64,000 nucleotides of DNA, from contig NZ_CP015614.1 in NCBI RefSeq assembly GCF_000635915.2, positions 541,501-605,500 on the forward strand. Reading direction: 5' to 3'. Position 1 is the stretch's first letter; every line of letters starts with the position of its first letter. The notes under the pieces are model-generated. The model was not told where the DNA came from, did not search any database, and saw only the letters and a list, made by a program, of their open reading frames with translations. The position numbers and the translations under genes are program-made. Of the stretch, positions 27,748 through 35,928 are shown piece after piece. This DNA comes from Brevundimonas naejangsanensis (GTDB lineage Bacteria; Pseudomonadota; Alphaproteobacteria; Caulobacterales; Caulobacteraceae).

Positions 27748-28452
27748 TCAGTGGATGCTGAAGGGCACGGTGACGACGAAGGTCGATCCGACCTCTTCGG
27801 GTTTGATCGTGGCGGGGTCCAGCCGGCCGCGAAGGACGATTTTGACGGCCGCCTCGCCGAAGCCGCTGCCGCGAGGAACCTCGCCGATCACGACGCAGTT
27901 GGTCGGCTTGCCTGAGAGCGCCACTTCGCAACGGACGGCGGCGCCGCCGGAAAGACCGCGATCGACCGCCCTTTGCGGATAATCCGACGCCTTCGGCTGG
28001 GGCGGCGTCAGCCATCGTGATTCAATGTTGGCCAACGTCCGGGGCGGTTCCTGCGGGGGCGGCTCGGGGGCGAGATTGAACGGCACGCGGACGGCGAAAC
28101 GGCGAGAGGCCGCGTCAGCGCCGCCATCGCTGACCACCACGCGCCCGCGCTGGACGATGCCCAAGGCGGCCGGACCAAAACCCATGCCCGGCGGCGTTTC
28201 GGAACGGACTTCGCAGTTGACGGGCCGGCCGTCCGGCGCGGCGTCGCAGGCGATCACGGCGGCGCCGCTGACGTCCGCCTGCAGGGCCGCTTCGGGGAAG
28301 TCATCGACCGAGGCCTGCGGCGGGACGCTCCAGCGCGGGGGCGCCAAGGCCTGATCGGCCTCCTGGGCCGAAGACGCCGGGGGCAGGGCGGCGACGCCTG
28401 ATGCGATCACCAGCGCGCTCAAGGCGAAGCCAAGCTTGGTGGGCAAGATCAT
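27748..28452 (-). CDS. Secreted protein with two tandem TonB C-terminal domains
   Basis: 234 residues. A signal peptide (1-29, ending near 'PASSAQ') leads to two homologous halves: 'PPRWSVPPQASVDDFPEAAL' (about 38-130) and 'ESRWLTPPQPKASDYPQRAV' (about 145-234), each with a conserved Cys pair and a 'PVNCEV/PTNCVV' strand as in TonB_C domains. It lacks the inner-membrane anchor and Pro-rich spacer of true TonB, so it is probably a periplasmic relative rather than the energy transducer. The start is the ATG at 28452. Bracketed by a 27-base direct repeat. Confidence 0.82.
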   Translation of the reverse strand: MILPTKLGFALSALVIASGVAALPPASSAQEADQALAPPRWSVPPQASVDDFPEAALQADVSGAAVIACDAAPDGRPVNCEVRSETPPGMGFGPAALGIVQRGRVVVSDGGADAASRRFAVRVPFNLAPEPPPQEPPRTLANIESRWLTPPQPKASDYPQRAVDRGLSGGAAVRCEVALSGKPTNCVVIGEVPRGSGFGEAAVKIVLRGRLDPATIKPEEVGSTFVVTVPFSIH

Positions 28453-28489
28453 GGATGCTCCTGAAACAGGCCGCCGAAATGTCTCTGCG

Positions 28490-28516
28490 GAAAAAAGAGA
28501 GTCCAATTCGTCTGAA
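28490..28516. repeat. 27-base direct repeat, copy 2
   Basis: Identical to 27714-27740. It lies 37 bases upstream of the TonB_C gene start and in the region in front of queF. Confidence 0.95.
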
Positions 28517-28644
28517 TCGTCTGAAATCGCCTCGTCACCGCACGGCCGGTCTCCCTCGGCCGGGGCGCAGTCTAGCACAGGTGAAACCGGGGGATGGCCG
28601 ATTGCAGCGGGGGCGGCGTTTTCTTTGGCGGGGCGAAGGCCTAA

Positions 28645-29115
28645 ATGGCGGGCATGACCCACTATACCGACAGCCTCAGCCAGCTCGGCGTCCAGACCGC
28701 CGCCCCGACGAACCCGCAAGAGGCGGTGCTGGAGCGCGTGCCCAATCCGCACGCCGACACGCTTTATGTGGCGCGCTTCACCGCGCCGGAGTTCACCAGC
28801 CTGTGCCCGGTGACGAACCAGCCCGACTTCGCCCACCTCGTCATCGACTATGTGCCCGGCGACTGGCTGGTCGAGAGCAAGAGCCTGAAGCTGTACCTGA
28901 CCAGTTTCCGCAACCACGGCGCCTTCCACGAGGACTGCACCGTCGCCATCGGCAAGCGCCTGGCCGAGCTGCTGCAACCGAAATGGCTGCGCATCGGCGG
29001 CTATTGGTATCCGCGCGGCGGCATCCCCATCGACGTCTTCTGGCAGACGGGCGCGCCGCTGGAGGGCGTGTGGCTGCCGGATCAGGGCGTGGCGGGGTAT
29101 CGCGGGCGGGGGTGA
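28645..29115 (+). CDS. queF: NADPH-dependent 7-cyano-7-deazaguanine reductase (preQ0 reductase)
   Basis: 156 residues, the short (type I) QueF. The catalytic Cys54 and Asp61 stand in '[10 protein letters not shown]', followed by the NADPH-binding '[16 protein letters not shown]'. It reduces the nitrile of preQ0 to the amine preQ1 in queuosine biosynthesis. The start is the first ATG; a Met three codons later is an alternative. No preQ1 riboswitch pattern was visible upstream and no other queuosine gene is in the window. Confidence 0.96.
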   Translation: MAGMTHYTDSLSQLGVQTAAPTNPQEAVLERVPNPHADTLYVARFTAPEFTSLCPVTNQPDFAHLVIDYVPGDWLVESKSLKLYLTSFRNHGAFHEDCTVAIGKRLAELLQPKWLRIGGYWYPRGGIPIDVFWQTGAPLEGVWLPDQGVAGYRGRG

Positions 29116-29184
29116 GGGTTAGTCACGGGAGTTCTGTTTGTGACTCAACAGGGACGTTCTGAAAATCTGCTTTGTCGCCCGCGA

Positions 29185-29943
29185 CTAGGCAGCCTCTGGC
29201 TTCACTAAGGTTTGGATTTCAGCCACTGCCTCCTTGAAGCCGGCGCTCGTCAAACGGTAGCCGACCTTGGAGTCACCGTGAACGAACTTGGCCTGCTCCA
29301 GCTCTCGCAACTTATTGCCTGCTGTCGATGGCCCGCGCCGACTAAGGCTCGCTTTCACGACAGCCAGCGGCACAGCGTCGGGATAGTGGCTATGCAAGAG
29401 GATGAGTAGCTCTGACCTGACGCTAAGGTCCCCGTGCACCAGCCGGACGCCATCGATCTCCTCCACCAAGTCGCCAACTGGAGCTTGCAGGAGCGCGATT
29501 AGACGCCCGGCCTCCTCCATGCTGATCGCCGTCGAAATGCGGACAAGCTCCGCCATGATCCATGCAGCCGCATGATGTGCATAAGCTAAGTCGATCGTGT
29601 TCGGGTCTACTTCGCCTTTATGCGCAATATTTCTCTTGTTGCGAACGGTGTAGACGGATCGCGCTATCCTTGGTGCCGTAATCCGAAGGCTCTCGGGCAG
29701 CTTGCCTTGTGTCGCGGCCACCTTGTCGAGATAATGATCGACCTTTGGAACTGCGTCGTACGTCCCCGAAGCTATCTGCTGGAGGCATTGAACGAAGGTC
29801 TCCACAAACTTCCCGGGGGAGGCGCGTTCCAAGGTCTTGGTCGCGAGATCCGCTCGCATCTTGCGGAAGTCACGGACCAGCTCTCTAGCTAACTTGTCGC
29901 CAACCATAGCCTCGATGGCGGCGACGATCCGATCCTCCGCCAT
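29185..29943 (-). CDS. HEPN-like plus winged-helix protein, unknown function (accessory pair, gene 2)
   Basis: 252 residues. Residues 1-145 are all helical and contain R101-N-K-R-N-I-A-H108, an RX6H motif of the kind that forms the RNase site of HEPN domains, followed by 'GEVDPNTIDLAYAHHAAAWIMAELV'. Residues 172-248 look like a winged helix ('RSELLILLHSHYPDAVPLAVVKASL', then 'ELEQAKFVHGDSKVGYRLTSAGF'). No named family is certain. It starts 4 bases after the stop of the preceding gene, so the two are an operon. Base composition is less GC-rich than the surroundings, suggesting transfer. HEPN-type proteins are often toxins or defence RNases. Confidence 0.7.
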   Translation of the reverse strand: MAEDRIVAAIEAMVGDKLARELVRDFRKMRADLATKTLERASPGKFVETFVQCLQQIASGTYDAVPKVDHYLDKVAATQGKLPESLRITAPRIARSVYTVRNKRNIAHKGEVDPNTIDLAYAHHAAAWIMAELVRISTAISMEEAGRLIALLQAPVGDLVEEIDGVRLVHGDLSVRSELLILLHSHYPDAVPLAVVKASLSRRGPSTAGNKLRELEQAKFVHGDSKVGYRLTSAGFKEAVAEIQTLVKPEAA

Positions 29944-29947
29944 GGAT

Positions 29948-30508
29948 CTAAGCCTCGCTCTTCAGCATACGTTCCACCGCTTGGATGCCGGCGGTTGTCA
30001 GCTTAAATTTTTTGCGGGCCTGTTGCGACTTGCCCGACTTCAATAGCTGTCGGACGAGCTGCGGCTTCGAAGACTTCAGCTTATCCATAGCCCGAGTGAT
30101 ATTTCCGACGGCCTCGCCGGTATCCTTGAGTTTATCGTTCACGGCCTGCGACGTGAAGTCCTCAGCACCTCCGACGACCTGAAACCAGTAGCCTCCAACC
30201 AGCGCCTTGTCGGCATCCGTCTGAGGCTGCGCTTCACCAAGCAGATCCGCGAACTCAGTAAAGGCGCTCGACCTCCGAGCGCCACCGGCTGGTGATGCCG
30301 CGTCTTCACCTTCATCAGAGTCCGTGTCGCGGTTCGTACCACTGTGGATCGAATTGCCGCCTGCCCCTGACATGGGCACTTCCAACGCGCCTACTGCCCA
30401 TGCGATCGCACGGCTACGCCCCTCCGGCGACAGAGGCAGCAACGCCTCGTGTAGAGACTTCATTGCCGATAGCTCTTTGATCGGGTCGGCACCTTCACTC
30501 TCGTCCAT
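29948..30508 (-). CDS. Winged-helix protein of unknown function (accessory pair, gene 1)
   Basis: 186 residues from the ATG at 30508, which has GGAG seven to ten bases upstream; the longer frame into the AT-rich leader is not convincing. Residues 1-45 form a helical segment ('LHEALLPLSPEGRSRAIAWAVGAL'), 46-80 are a flexible Gly/Ser/Asp linker, and 98-183 resemble a winged helix ('GYWFQVVGGAEDFTSQAVNDKL', 'KSGKSQQARKKFKLTTAGIQAVE') with a basic recognition loop. It is the first gene of the pair with the HEPN-like gene. It may be the DNA-binding sensor or antitoxin of the pair; this is inference. Confidence 0.68.
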   Translation of the reverse strand: MDESEGADPIKELSAMKSLHEALLPLSPEGRSRAIAWAVGALEVPMSGAGGNSIHSGTNRDTDSDEGEDAASPAGGARRSSAFTEFADLLGEAQPQTDADKALVGGYWFQVVGGAEDFTSQAVNDKLKDTGEAVGNITRAMDKLKSSKPQLVRQLLKSGKSQQARKKFKLTTAGIQAVERMLKSEA

Positions 30509-30536
30509 TGCGATACTCCGTTCTAGCTTTGTACCA

Positions 30537-30565
30537 AAAATCGGTTGGAAGTGTCGGGCTGTCAA
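30537..30565 (-). promoter_or_regulatory. Candidate promoter of the accessory pair
   Basis: On the minus strand a perfect TTGACA (30560-30565) is followed after 17 bases by GATTTT (30537-30542), a weak -10, about 29 bases before the ATG. The -35 is unusually good for this genome; the -10 matches only three of six positions. Confidence 0.4.
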
Positions 30566-30888
30566 GAGTGTGTAGAAAGATTTGCAAAGTTGGTTGCAGG
30601 TGACCCTGACTGAAGCAGTCCATATTCTTACCACGCAGCACGTATTGGAAAAAATATTGTTTTAATTCAATAAAATACACCGTCATGTGGTGTGATCTGA
30701 ATGTGCGTGTCATGGTATATTGTCCTAGGATGCCCGCGCGGGGGAGGCGGGGGGCGTCGAGCGCCGGAGCCAGTTGGCAAGGTTCGGTCTCGGACGTGGT
30801 CCTAATGTTGCCCCCTGGCGCTCAGCCGCTGTCGGTCTGACAAGCTTGTTCTGATGCTTTTTTTGATGTTTCTCCTTAGTCTCCGCAC
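30566..30888. other. Gene-free, locally AT-rich stretch between the accessory pair and the DUF817 gene
   Basis: No convincing gene. Bases 30625-30725 are the most AT-rich run in the window and contain a small palindrome ACACC-N7-GGTGT (about 30678-30694). GC-rich sequence resumes near 30730. It must hold the promoter of the DUF817 gene; I see no consensus elements for it. Confidence 0.5.
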
Positions 30889-31761
30889 ATGACTCCATCC
30901 CCCCGCCTCCCGCTCGAAGCTTGGGGTCGTCGCCTGATGACGCGCGCGGAGGCGTGGGCCGACCGCTCGCGGCTTCGTCGATACGCCTATGAGTTCCTGT
31001 GGTTCGGGCTGAAGCAGGGGTGGGCGTGTCTGTTCGGCGGGGCGATGCTGGCGCTGATCCTGGGGACGTTTCTGTTCTGGCCCGTCTTGTGGCCTGAAGG
31101 TGGGGCGCCGCTGGCGCGCTATGATTTTCTGGTGCTGGGGGCGCTGGGGATACAGGCGCTGATGCTGGCCTTCCGGCTGGAGAGCTGGGAGGAGGCGCGG
31201 GTCATCTTCCTGTTCCATGTCGCCGGGACGATCATGGAGCTGTTCAAGACCTATCACGGGTCGTGGATCTATCCGGAAGAGTCGGTGCTGAGGATCGGCG
31301 CCGTGCCGCTGTTCTCGGGCTTCATGTATGCGGCGGTGGGCAGCTACATCGCGCGGGTGCAGCGCATCTTCCATATCCGGGTGCGGAACTATCCGCCGCT
31401 GTGGACGACGTGGGTGCTGGCGGCGGCGATCTACGTCAACTTCTTTGCGCACCACTGGCTGCCGGACGTGCGGCTGGCGCTGTTCGCGGCGACGGGGCTG
31501 CTGTTCATGCGGGGGTGGTTCTACTTCACCGCCGACCGGACGCGGCGGTCGATGCCGCTGCTGCTGGGCTATGGGCTGGTGGCGCTGTTCATCTGGTTCG
31601 CGGAGAACCTGGGGACGTTCGCGCGGGCCTGGGTCTATCCGGGGCAGAGCGACGGATGGGAGATGGTCAGCCTGAACAAGCTGGGGGCGTGGTTCCTGCT
31701 GATGATCATCTCGGTGGTGCTGGTGTCGATCGTGCACCGGCCGGAGGAGGAGGCGGGGTAG
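30889..31761 (+). CDS. DUF817 family integral membrane protein
   Basis: 290 residues with about eight hydrophobic helices and the DUF817 phrases 'EFLWFGLKQGWACLFGG', 'FHVAGTIMELFKTYHGSWIYPE' and 'WFAENLGTFARAWVYPGQ'. Conserved His, Glu and Asn within membrane segments hint at a catalytic or metal role, but no function is established. Its stop is followed within 6 bases by a type A repeat. Confidence 0.88.
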   Translation: MTPSPRLPLEAWGRRLMTRAEAWADRSRLRRYAYEFLWFGLKQGWACLFGGAMLALILGTFLFWPVLWPEGGAPLARYDFLVLGALGIQALMLAFRLESWEEARVIFLFHVAGTIMELFKTYHGSWIYPEESVLRIGAVPLFSGFMYAAVGSYIARVQRIFHIRVRNYPPLWTTWVLAAAIYVNFFAHHWLPDVRLALFAATGLLFMRGWFYFTADRTRRSMPLLLGYGLVALFIWFAENLGTFARAWVYPGQSDGWEMVSLNKLGAWFLLMIISVVLVSIVHRPEEEAG

Positions 31762-31766
31762 GAAGG

Positions 31767-31932
31767 CCTTCTCCCCTTGTGGGAGAAGGCGGGCGCCGGA
31801 GGCGCTCGGATGAGGGGCGGCGGCGGGGCGTTTGCCGCCTGTGCTCGCCAGATGACGTAATCGGATGCCGGGGCGCTGACACCCCTCATCCGTCTCGCTG
31901 CGCGAGCCACCTTCTCCCACAGGGGGAGAAGG
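31767..31932. repeat. Palindromic intergenic repeat, type A
   Basis: Left arm CCTTCTCCCCTTGTGGGAGAAGG then CGGATGAGGGG; right arm ACACCCCTCATCCG, CTCGCTGCGCGAG and CCACCTTCTCCCACAGGG. It completely fills the gap between the convergent DUF817 and nitroreductase genes, ending 4 bases from the latter's stop. Confidence 0.88.
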
Positions 31933-31936
31933 GGCG

Positions 31937-32539
31937 TTACGGCCTGACCGTCACCTTGTGCGCCAGGTTGGGGCGGGGGCGCTCCAGCGGGGGCTCGGAC
32001 AGGGAGCCGACGTGGATGAAGCCGGCGATGCTCTCGCCGTCCTCGACGCCGAACAGGGCGACGGCGGCGGGGTCGTAGGCGTACCAGTCGGTGATCCAAC
32101 TGGCGCAATAGCCCAGGGCGTTGGCGGCGTGCTCAAGGTTCATGCAGACGGCGCCGGCGGACAGCTGCTGCTCCCACACCGGAACCTTGTGGCCTTCGAT
32201 GGGGGTCGAGACGACCAGGATGGTCAGCGGCGGGTTGGCCAGCTTGGCCAGGGAGGCGATCTCCTTGCCGGTGCGGTTCTGGGTTTCGCCCAGCACGGCG
32301 ATGGCCTCGGACAGCTCGGCGCGGCTTTGGGGGCCAAGGATGACGAAGCGCCAGGGGAACAGCTTGCCGTGGTCGGGGGTGCGGGCGCCCAGGAGCAGGA
32401 TCTGCTCGACCTCGGCGTCCGAGGGGCCGGGCAGGCTCAGCAGCTGGGCCGAGGCCGAGCGGCGCACGGCCAGACGCGACAGCAGCTCTTGCGAACGGAC
32501 GGGCAGGGGCAGGGGGGCGGACAGGTCTGACGGGCTCAT
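31937..32539 (-). CDS. Nitroreductase family flavoprotein (YdjA-like)
   Basis: 200 residues. FMN-site phrases are visible: 'LAVRRSASAQLL' with the phosphate-binding Arg-Arg-Ser, 'GARTPDHGKLFPWRFVI', and 'LGYCASWITDWYAYDP' near the C-terminus. The small size and 'TPDHGKL' motif match the minimal YdjA subgroup of NAD(P)H-dependent nitroreductases. The physiological substrate is unknown. Its start is 46 bases from the divergent Nudix gene. Confidence 0.9.
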   Translation of the reverse strand: MSPSDLSAPLPLPVRSQELLSRLAVRRSASAQLLSLPGPSDAEVEQILLLGARTPDHGKLFPWRFVILGPQSRAELSEAIAVLGETQNRTGKEIASLAKLANPPLTILVVSTPIEGHKVPVWEQQLSAGAVCMNLEHAANALGYCASWITDWYAYDPAAVALFGVEDGESIAGFIHVGSLSEPPLERPRPNLAHKVTVRP

Positions 32540-32585
32540 GGCCGCTTAGCTAGGATTTCCCGGCCTCCGGCGCCATAGCAGGGGC

Positions 32586-33215
32586 ATGAGCAAGATCCGC
32601 GACATCAAGCCTCGCTGGGCCGAGGGCCTGCCTGACACGCCGCCGTGGCGCAGTCTGGGGACGAGCGTGATCGTCGATACGCCCTGGATGCAGGTGACGC
32701 GCCATCCCGCCGTGGCGCCGACGGGGGCGGATGCGGACTATATGGTCATGCGGCCCAAGAATGTCGGCACGGGGGTGCTGCCGCTGCATGACGACGGGAC
32801 GGTCAGCCTGGTCGGGCAGCACCGCTTCGCCCTGATGCGCTACTCCTGGGAGATGCCCGAGGGCGGGGCGCCGCAGGGGGAAGACCCCTTCGAGGCCGTG
32901 AAGCGCGAACTGGCCGAGGAGGCGGGACTGACGGCGCAGCACTGGCGCGCGGCGCTGGACATGGACTTGTCCAACTCCATCACCGACGAGCGGGCGATGA
33001 CCTGGGTGGCGTGGGGGCTTGAGGCGACCGAGACGGCGCCGGACGAGACGGAGGTCTTTCTGTCGGCGCGCGTGCCCTTCGGCGAACTGATGGCCGAGAT
33101 CGCGCGCGGCGCGGTGCGCGACAGCCTGACGGTGGCGACGGCTTACCGCGCCTACCATATGGCGCGGGAGGGCGAACTGCCCGCCGCGCTGGCGCGTTCC
33201 ATGCTGGGCGCGTAA
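32586..33215 (+). CDS. Nudix hydrolase (ADP-ribose pyrophosphatase-like)
   Basis: 209 residues. An intact Nudix box spans about 93-115 ('GGAPQGEDPFEAVKRELAEE' then AGL). The N-terminal antiparallel strands and 'LPLHDDGTVSLVGQHRFALMRYSWEMPEGG' match the NUDT5/ADPRase group that splits ADP-ribose and related sugars. It is divergent from the nitroreductase gene and 28 bases ahead of cysE; shared transcription is possible. Confidence 0.9.
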   Translation: MSKIRDIKPRWAEGLPDTPPWRSLGTSVIVDTPWMQVTRHPAVAPTGADADYMVMRPKNVGTGVLPLHDDGTVSLVGQHRFALMRYSWEMPEGGAPQGEDPFEAVKRELAEEAGLTAQHWRAALDMDLSNSITDERAMTWVAWGLEATETAPDETEVFLSARVPFGELMAEIARGAVRDSLTVATAYRAYHMAREGELPAALARSMLGA

Positions 33216-33243
33216 GATCGCCGCCGAATGCGAAGGAAGCCGG

Positions 33244-34065
33244 ATGGCCAAGCTGGAAGTCGTGCCGCAACAGCCGGACCTGTGGGCGCAGTTGCGCGCC
33301 GCAGCCCAGGACGCTGCGCGCGAGGAGCCTCGCCTGGCGTCGCAGCTGAACGCCGTGGTGCTGGCGCACGATGATTTCGCGGGGGCGCTGAGCTTCCAGA
33401 TCGCGCGCAAGCTGGGCGATGCGGAACTGGGCGCCATGACGGTGCGCGAGGTGGCCCTGTCGGCCTTTACCGCCGATCCGGGCATCGTGGCCGCCGCCGA
33501 GGCGGACCTGAAGGCGGTGCAGGAGCGCGATCCGGCGATCCGCTCGCTGTTGCAACCCTTCATGTATTTCAAGGGGTTCCAGGCGCTGCAGGCCTGGCGC
33601 GTGGCGCACTGGCTGTGGACCCAGGACCGCGACACCCTGGCGTTTCACTTCCAGAGCCGGATTTCGGAGCTGTTCCAACTGGACATCCACCCGGCGGCGC
33701 GGATCGGCTCGGGCGTCTTCCTGGACCACGGCACGGGCATCGTCATCGGCGAGACGGCGGTGATCGGCGACGAGGTGTCGATGCTGCACGCCGTGACCCT
33801 GGGCGGGACCGGGGCCGAGCGCGGCGACCGCCATCCGAAGATCGGGCGCGGCGTCCTGCTGGGCGCCGGGGCCAAGGTGCTGGGCAACATCACGGTCGGC
33901 GACTACGCCAAGGTGGCGTCCGGCTCGGTGGTGCTCAAACCCGTCCCGGCGGGCTGCACCGTGGCGGGGGTGCCTGCGCGGCTGGTCAACTGCCCCACCG
34001 ACGCCACGCCGGCGCGGACCATGGACCATACGCTGTCCGACATCGTCTATGACTTCGTGATCTGA
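33244..34065 (+). CDS. cysE: Serine O-acetyltransferase
   Basis: 273 residues, the family length. The N-terminal helical SATase domain (1-150) leads to the left-handed beta-helix of hexapeptide repeats, with 'DIHPAARIGSGVFLDHGTGIVIGETAVIGD' segments and 'GGTGAERGDRHPKIG'. It makes O-acetylserine from serine and acetyl-CoA, the first step of cysteine synthesis. With the transsulfuration pair at 21215-23801 the cell can apparently reach cysteine by two routes. Confidence 0.96.
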   Translation: MAKLEVVPQQPDLWAQLRAAAQDAAREEPRLASQLNAVVLAHDDFAGALSFQIARKLGDAELGAMTVREVALSAFTADPGIVAAAEADLKAVQERDPAIRSLLQPFMYFKGFQALQAWRVAHWLWTQDRDTLAFHFQSRISELFQLDIHPAARIGSGVFLDHGTGIVIGETAVIGDEVSMLHAVTLGGTGAERGDRHPKIGRGVLLGAGAKVLGNITVGDYAKVASGSVVLKPVPAGCTVAGVPARLVNCPTDATPARTMDHTLSDIVYDFVI

Positions 34066-34155
34066 GACTCTGCTGTGGGCTGATCCTGTCCGGGCTTCCA
34101 ATCGGCAGACGGCTTCTCTACCCTTCGCGGCCAACGAGTTGAACGAGGCTACCCC

Positions 34156-34365
34156 GTGACCGAGAACGATCTGAAGCGCGTCGAGACGCACCTGAAGCGC
34201 ACCTTCAACCACGGCGGCATCAAGGTGAAGGGCCGCAAGGTGGCCGATTCCGCCGAAGTCTATGTCGACGACGAGTTCATCGGCGTGGTGTTCGAGGATG
34301 AAGACGAAGCCGGTTCCTACATGTTCGAAATGGCGATCCTGGCGGAAGACCTGCCGCCGGCCTGA
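34156..34365 (+). CDS. DUF3126 family protein
   Basis: 69 residues from a GTG start at 34156. It matches the small alphaproteobacterial DUF3126 family ('LKRVETHLKRTFN', 'DSAEVYVDDEFIGVVFEDEDE', 'YMFEMAILAEDL'). Acidic, soluble, no known function. Often found near cysE in this class. An intrinsic terminator follows 23 bases after the stop. Confidence 0.88.
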   Translation: MTENDLKRVETHLKRTFNHGGIKVKGRKVADSAEVYVDDEFIGVVFEDEDEAGSYMFEMAILAEDLPPA

Positions 34366-34388
34366 GGCCCGCCTGACGACGTGAATTG

Positions 34389-34425
34389 AAAAAGGCCGGA
34401 GAGGGCGTCCTCTCCGGCCTTTTTT
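34389..34425. terminator. Bidirectional intrinsic terminator
   Basis: A 16-bp A-to-T hairpin: AAAAAGGCCGGAGAGG with its complement around GCGT, ending in TTTTTT. It serves the DUF3126 gene and, from the other side, the convergent Ala/Lys-rich gene. Confidence 0.9.
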
Positions 34426-34444
34426 CTTGGCGCTCAGCGCCGGA

Positions 34445-34969
34445 TCACAAGCCGAACAGACGGGCGAAGAAGCCCTTCTTCTTTTCGGGGGCGGGCGTGT
34501 CGACCGGCTTCACCGGCTCGACCGCCGCAGCGGCGGCGGCGGGCGCCGTGGCCTGAACGGGCGGCTCGACCGGGGCGACGACGGCAGCCACGGCCGGCTC
34601 GGCCTTGGCCTCTGAGGCGGACGGCGCGGCTTTCACGGCGGGCTTGGCTGCGGGGGCCTTCTTCGGCGCTGCAGCCTTCTTGGGCGCGGCGTCCTTGGCG
34701 GCGGCCGTCTTCGCGGTCTTGGCGGCCGCCGGCTTCTTGGCCGGAGCGGCTTTGGCGGTCGTCGCCTTGGCGGCGGCGGGCTTGGCCTTGGGCTCAGCCT
34801 TGGGCGCGGCCGCCTTGGCGGGAGCCTTGGCCGCCGCAGCGGCCTTTACGGTCTTGGGCTTGGCGTCAGCTTTTGTCGCTGCGGCGCTCGACTTTGCCGC
34901 TGGTTTCGGCTTGGAAGCGACAGAAGCCGCTTTCGCGGCAGGTTTCGTCTCAGACGGTGCTTTGGCCAT
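34445..34969 (-). CDS. Ala/Lys/Pro-rich histone H1-like protein
   Basis: 174 residues; most of 1-110 is repeats of the kind 'AAKA', 'KPAAAK' and 'APAKKPAAAKTAK', strongly basic like eukaryotic H1 tails or bacterial AlgP/Hc-type proteins. Residues 115-155 are Ala/Val/Pro-rich, and the end is 'PEKKKGFFARLFGL', a basic amphipathic patch. It may bind DNA or act as a membrane-tethered linker; the terminal 'FFARLFGL' recurs in envelope proteins. The start is the ATG at 34969 with GGGGAG upstream; the long upstream frame is a shadow of prmA. Confidence 0.7.
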   Translation of the reverse strand: MAKAPSETKPAAKAASVASKPKPAAKSSAAATKADAKPKTVKAAAAAKAPAKAAAPKAEPKAKPAAAKATTAKAAPAKKPAAAKTAKTAAAKDAAPKKAAAPKKAPAAKPAVKAAPSASEAKAEPAVAAVVAPVEPPVQATAPAAAAAAVEPVKPVDTPAPEKKKGFFARLFGL

Positions 34970-35050
34970 AAACTCCCCGACCCCTCGTTGGACGCGGGCG
35001 TGTGATCCAAGCCCGCACTGGCGATTCGTTATTATAACGGTGTTTGAAAA

Positions 35051-35917
35051 ATGTCCGAATCCGCAGTTCAGGTGATCGCCCGCGGCGACCGCGCCCCGGC
35101 CGAAGCCGCCGCCGCCGCCATCGACGCCAACCCCCTGCTGGAAGGCGCCACCTACTCGATCCTGGAAGAGGATGAGGACAAGGAAATCTGGCGCATCGAC
35201 GCCTTCCCGACCAGCGACGAGGAGGCCGAGGGCATCGCCGAGATCCTGCGCGCCACCCCGGGCCTGGAAGTGGTGGTCGAGAAGCTGGCGGACGCCGACT
35301 GGCTGGCCATGAGCCTGTCGGGCCTGCCGCCGGTCGAGGCGGGGCGCTTCTTCGTCTATGGCGCGCACGATCAGGGCAAGATTCCCGAGGGCCGGGTCAA
35401 TCTGAAGATCGACGCGGGCGCCGCCTTCGGCACCGGCCACCACGGCACGACGGTCGGCTGTCTGGAGGCTTTCGACAAGCTGCTGGAAACCGAGAGCTTC
35501 GAAAAGGTGCTGGACGTCGGCTGCGGCACAGGGGTGCTGGCGATTGCGGCGGCCAAGACCGGCTCGCCCATCGCCGTCGGCACCGACATCGACGAGCCCT
35601 CCGCCCGCATCGCCAATGAGAATGCGGCGATCAACGACGCCAAGTGCGAGTTCTATTTCGCCGACGGCCTCAGCGACGCGCGCATCGCCCAGCACGCGCC
35701 CTATGATCTGGTGTTCGCCAATATCCTGGCCGCGCCGCTGGTGTTCCTGGCGCCCGAGATCGCCGGGGCGCTGAAGTCGGGCGGTGTCGCGATCCTGTCG
35801 GGCCTGCTGCGGACGCAGGAGGAGCGGATTCTGGAGGCCTATCTGCCGCTGGGCTTCGTGGTGGAGCAGACGATCCATCATGACGCGTGGAGCGCGTTGC
35901 AACTGCGTAAGAAGTAG
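35051..35917 (+). CDS. prmA: Ribosomal protein L11 methyltransferase
   Basis: 288 residues: an N-terminal L11-recognition domain (1-95) and a class I SAM methyltransferase domain with the PrmA signature '[14 protein letters not shown]', '[15 protein letters not shown]' and 'FANILAAPL'. It trimethylates several lysines of ribosomal protein L11. A type C palindromic element begins 11 bases after its stop. Confidence 0.95.
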   Translation: MSESAVQVIARGDRAPAEAAAAAIDANPLLEGATYSILEEDEDKEIWRIDAFPTSDEEAEGIAEILRATPGLEVVVEKLADADWLAMSLSGLPPVEAGRFFVYGAHDQGKIPEGRVNLKIDAGAAFGTGHHGTTVGCLEAFDKLLETESFEKVLDVGCGTGVLAIAAAKTGSPIAVGTDIDEPSARIANENAAINDAKCEFYFADGLSDARIAQHAPYDLVFANILAAPLVFLAPEIAGALKSGGVAILSGLLRTQEERILEAYLPLGFVVEQTIHHDAWSALQLRKK

Positions 35918-35928
35918 GCGCACCGATT

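Noticed and set aside
28517-28644. Possible preQ1 riboswitch upstream of queF
   Set aside because: I could find neither the small H-type pseudoknot pattern nor the A-rich tail required.
30495-30713. A 72-codon minus-strand frame overlapping the start of the accessory pair
   Set aside because: It overlaps the better supported start at 30508, has no ribosome-binding site and runs through the AT-rich leader.
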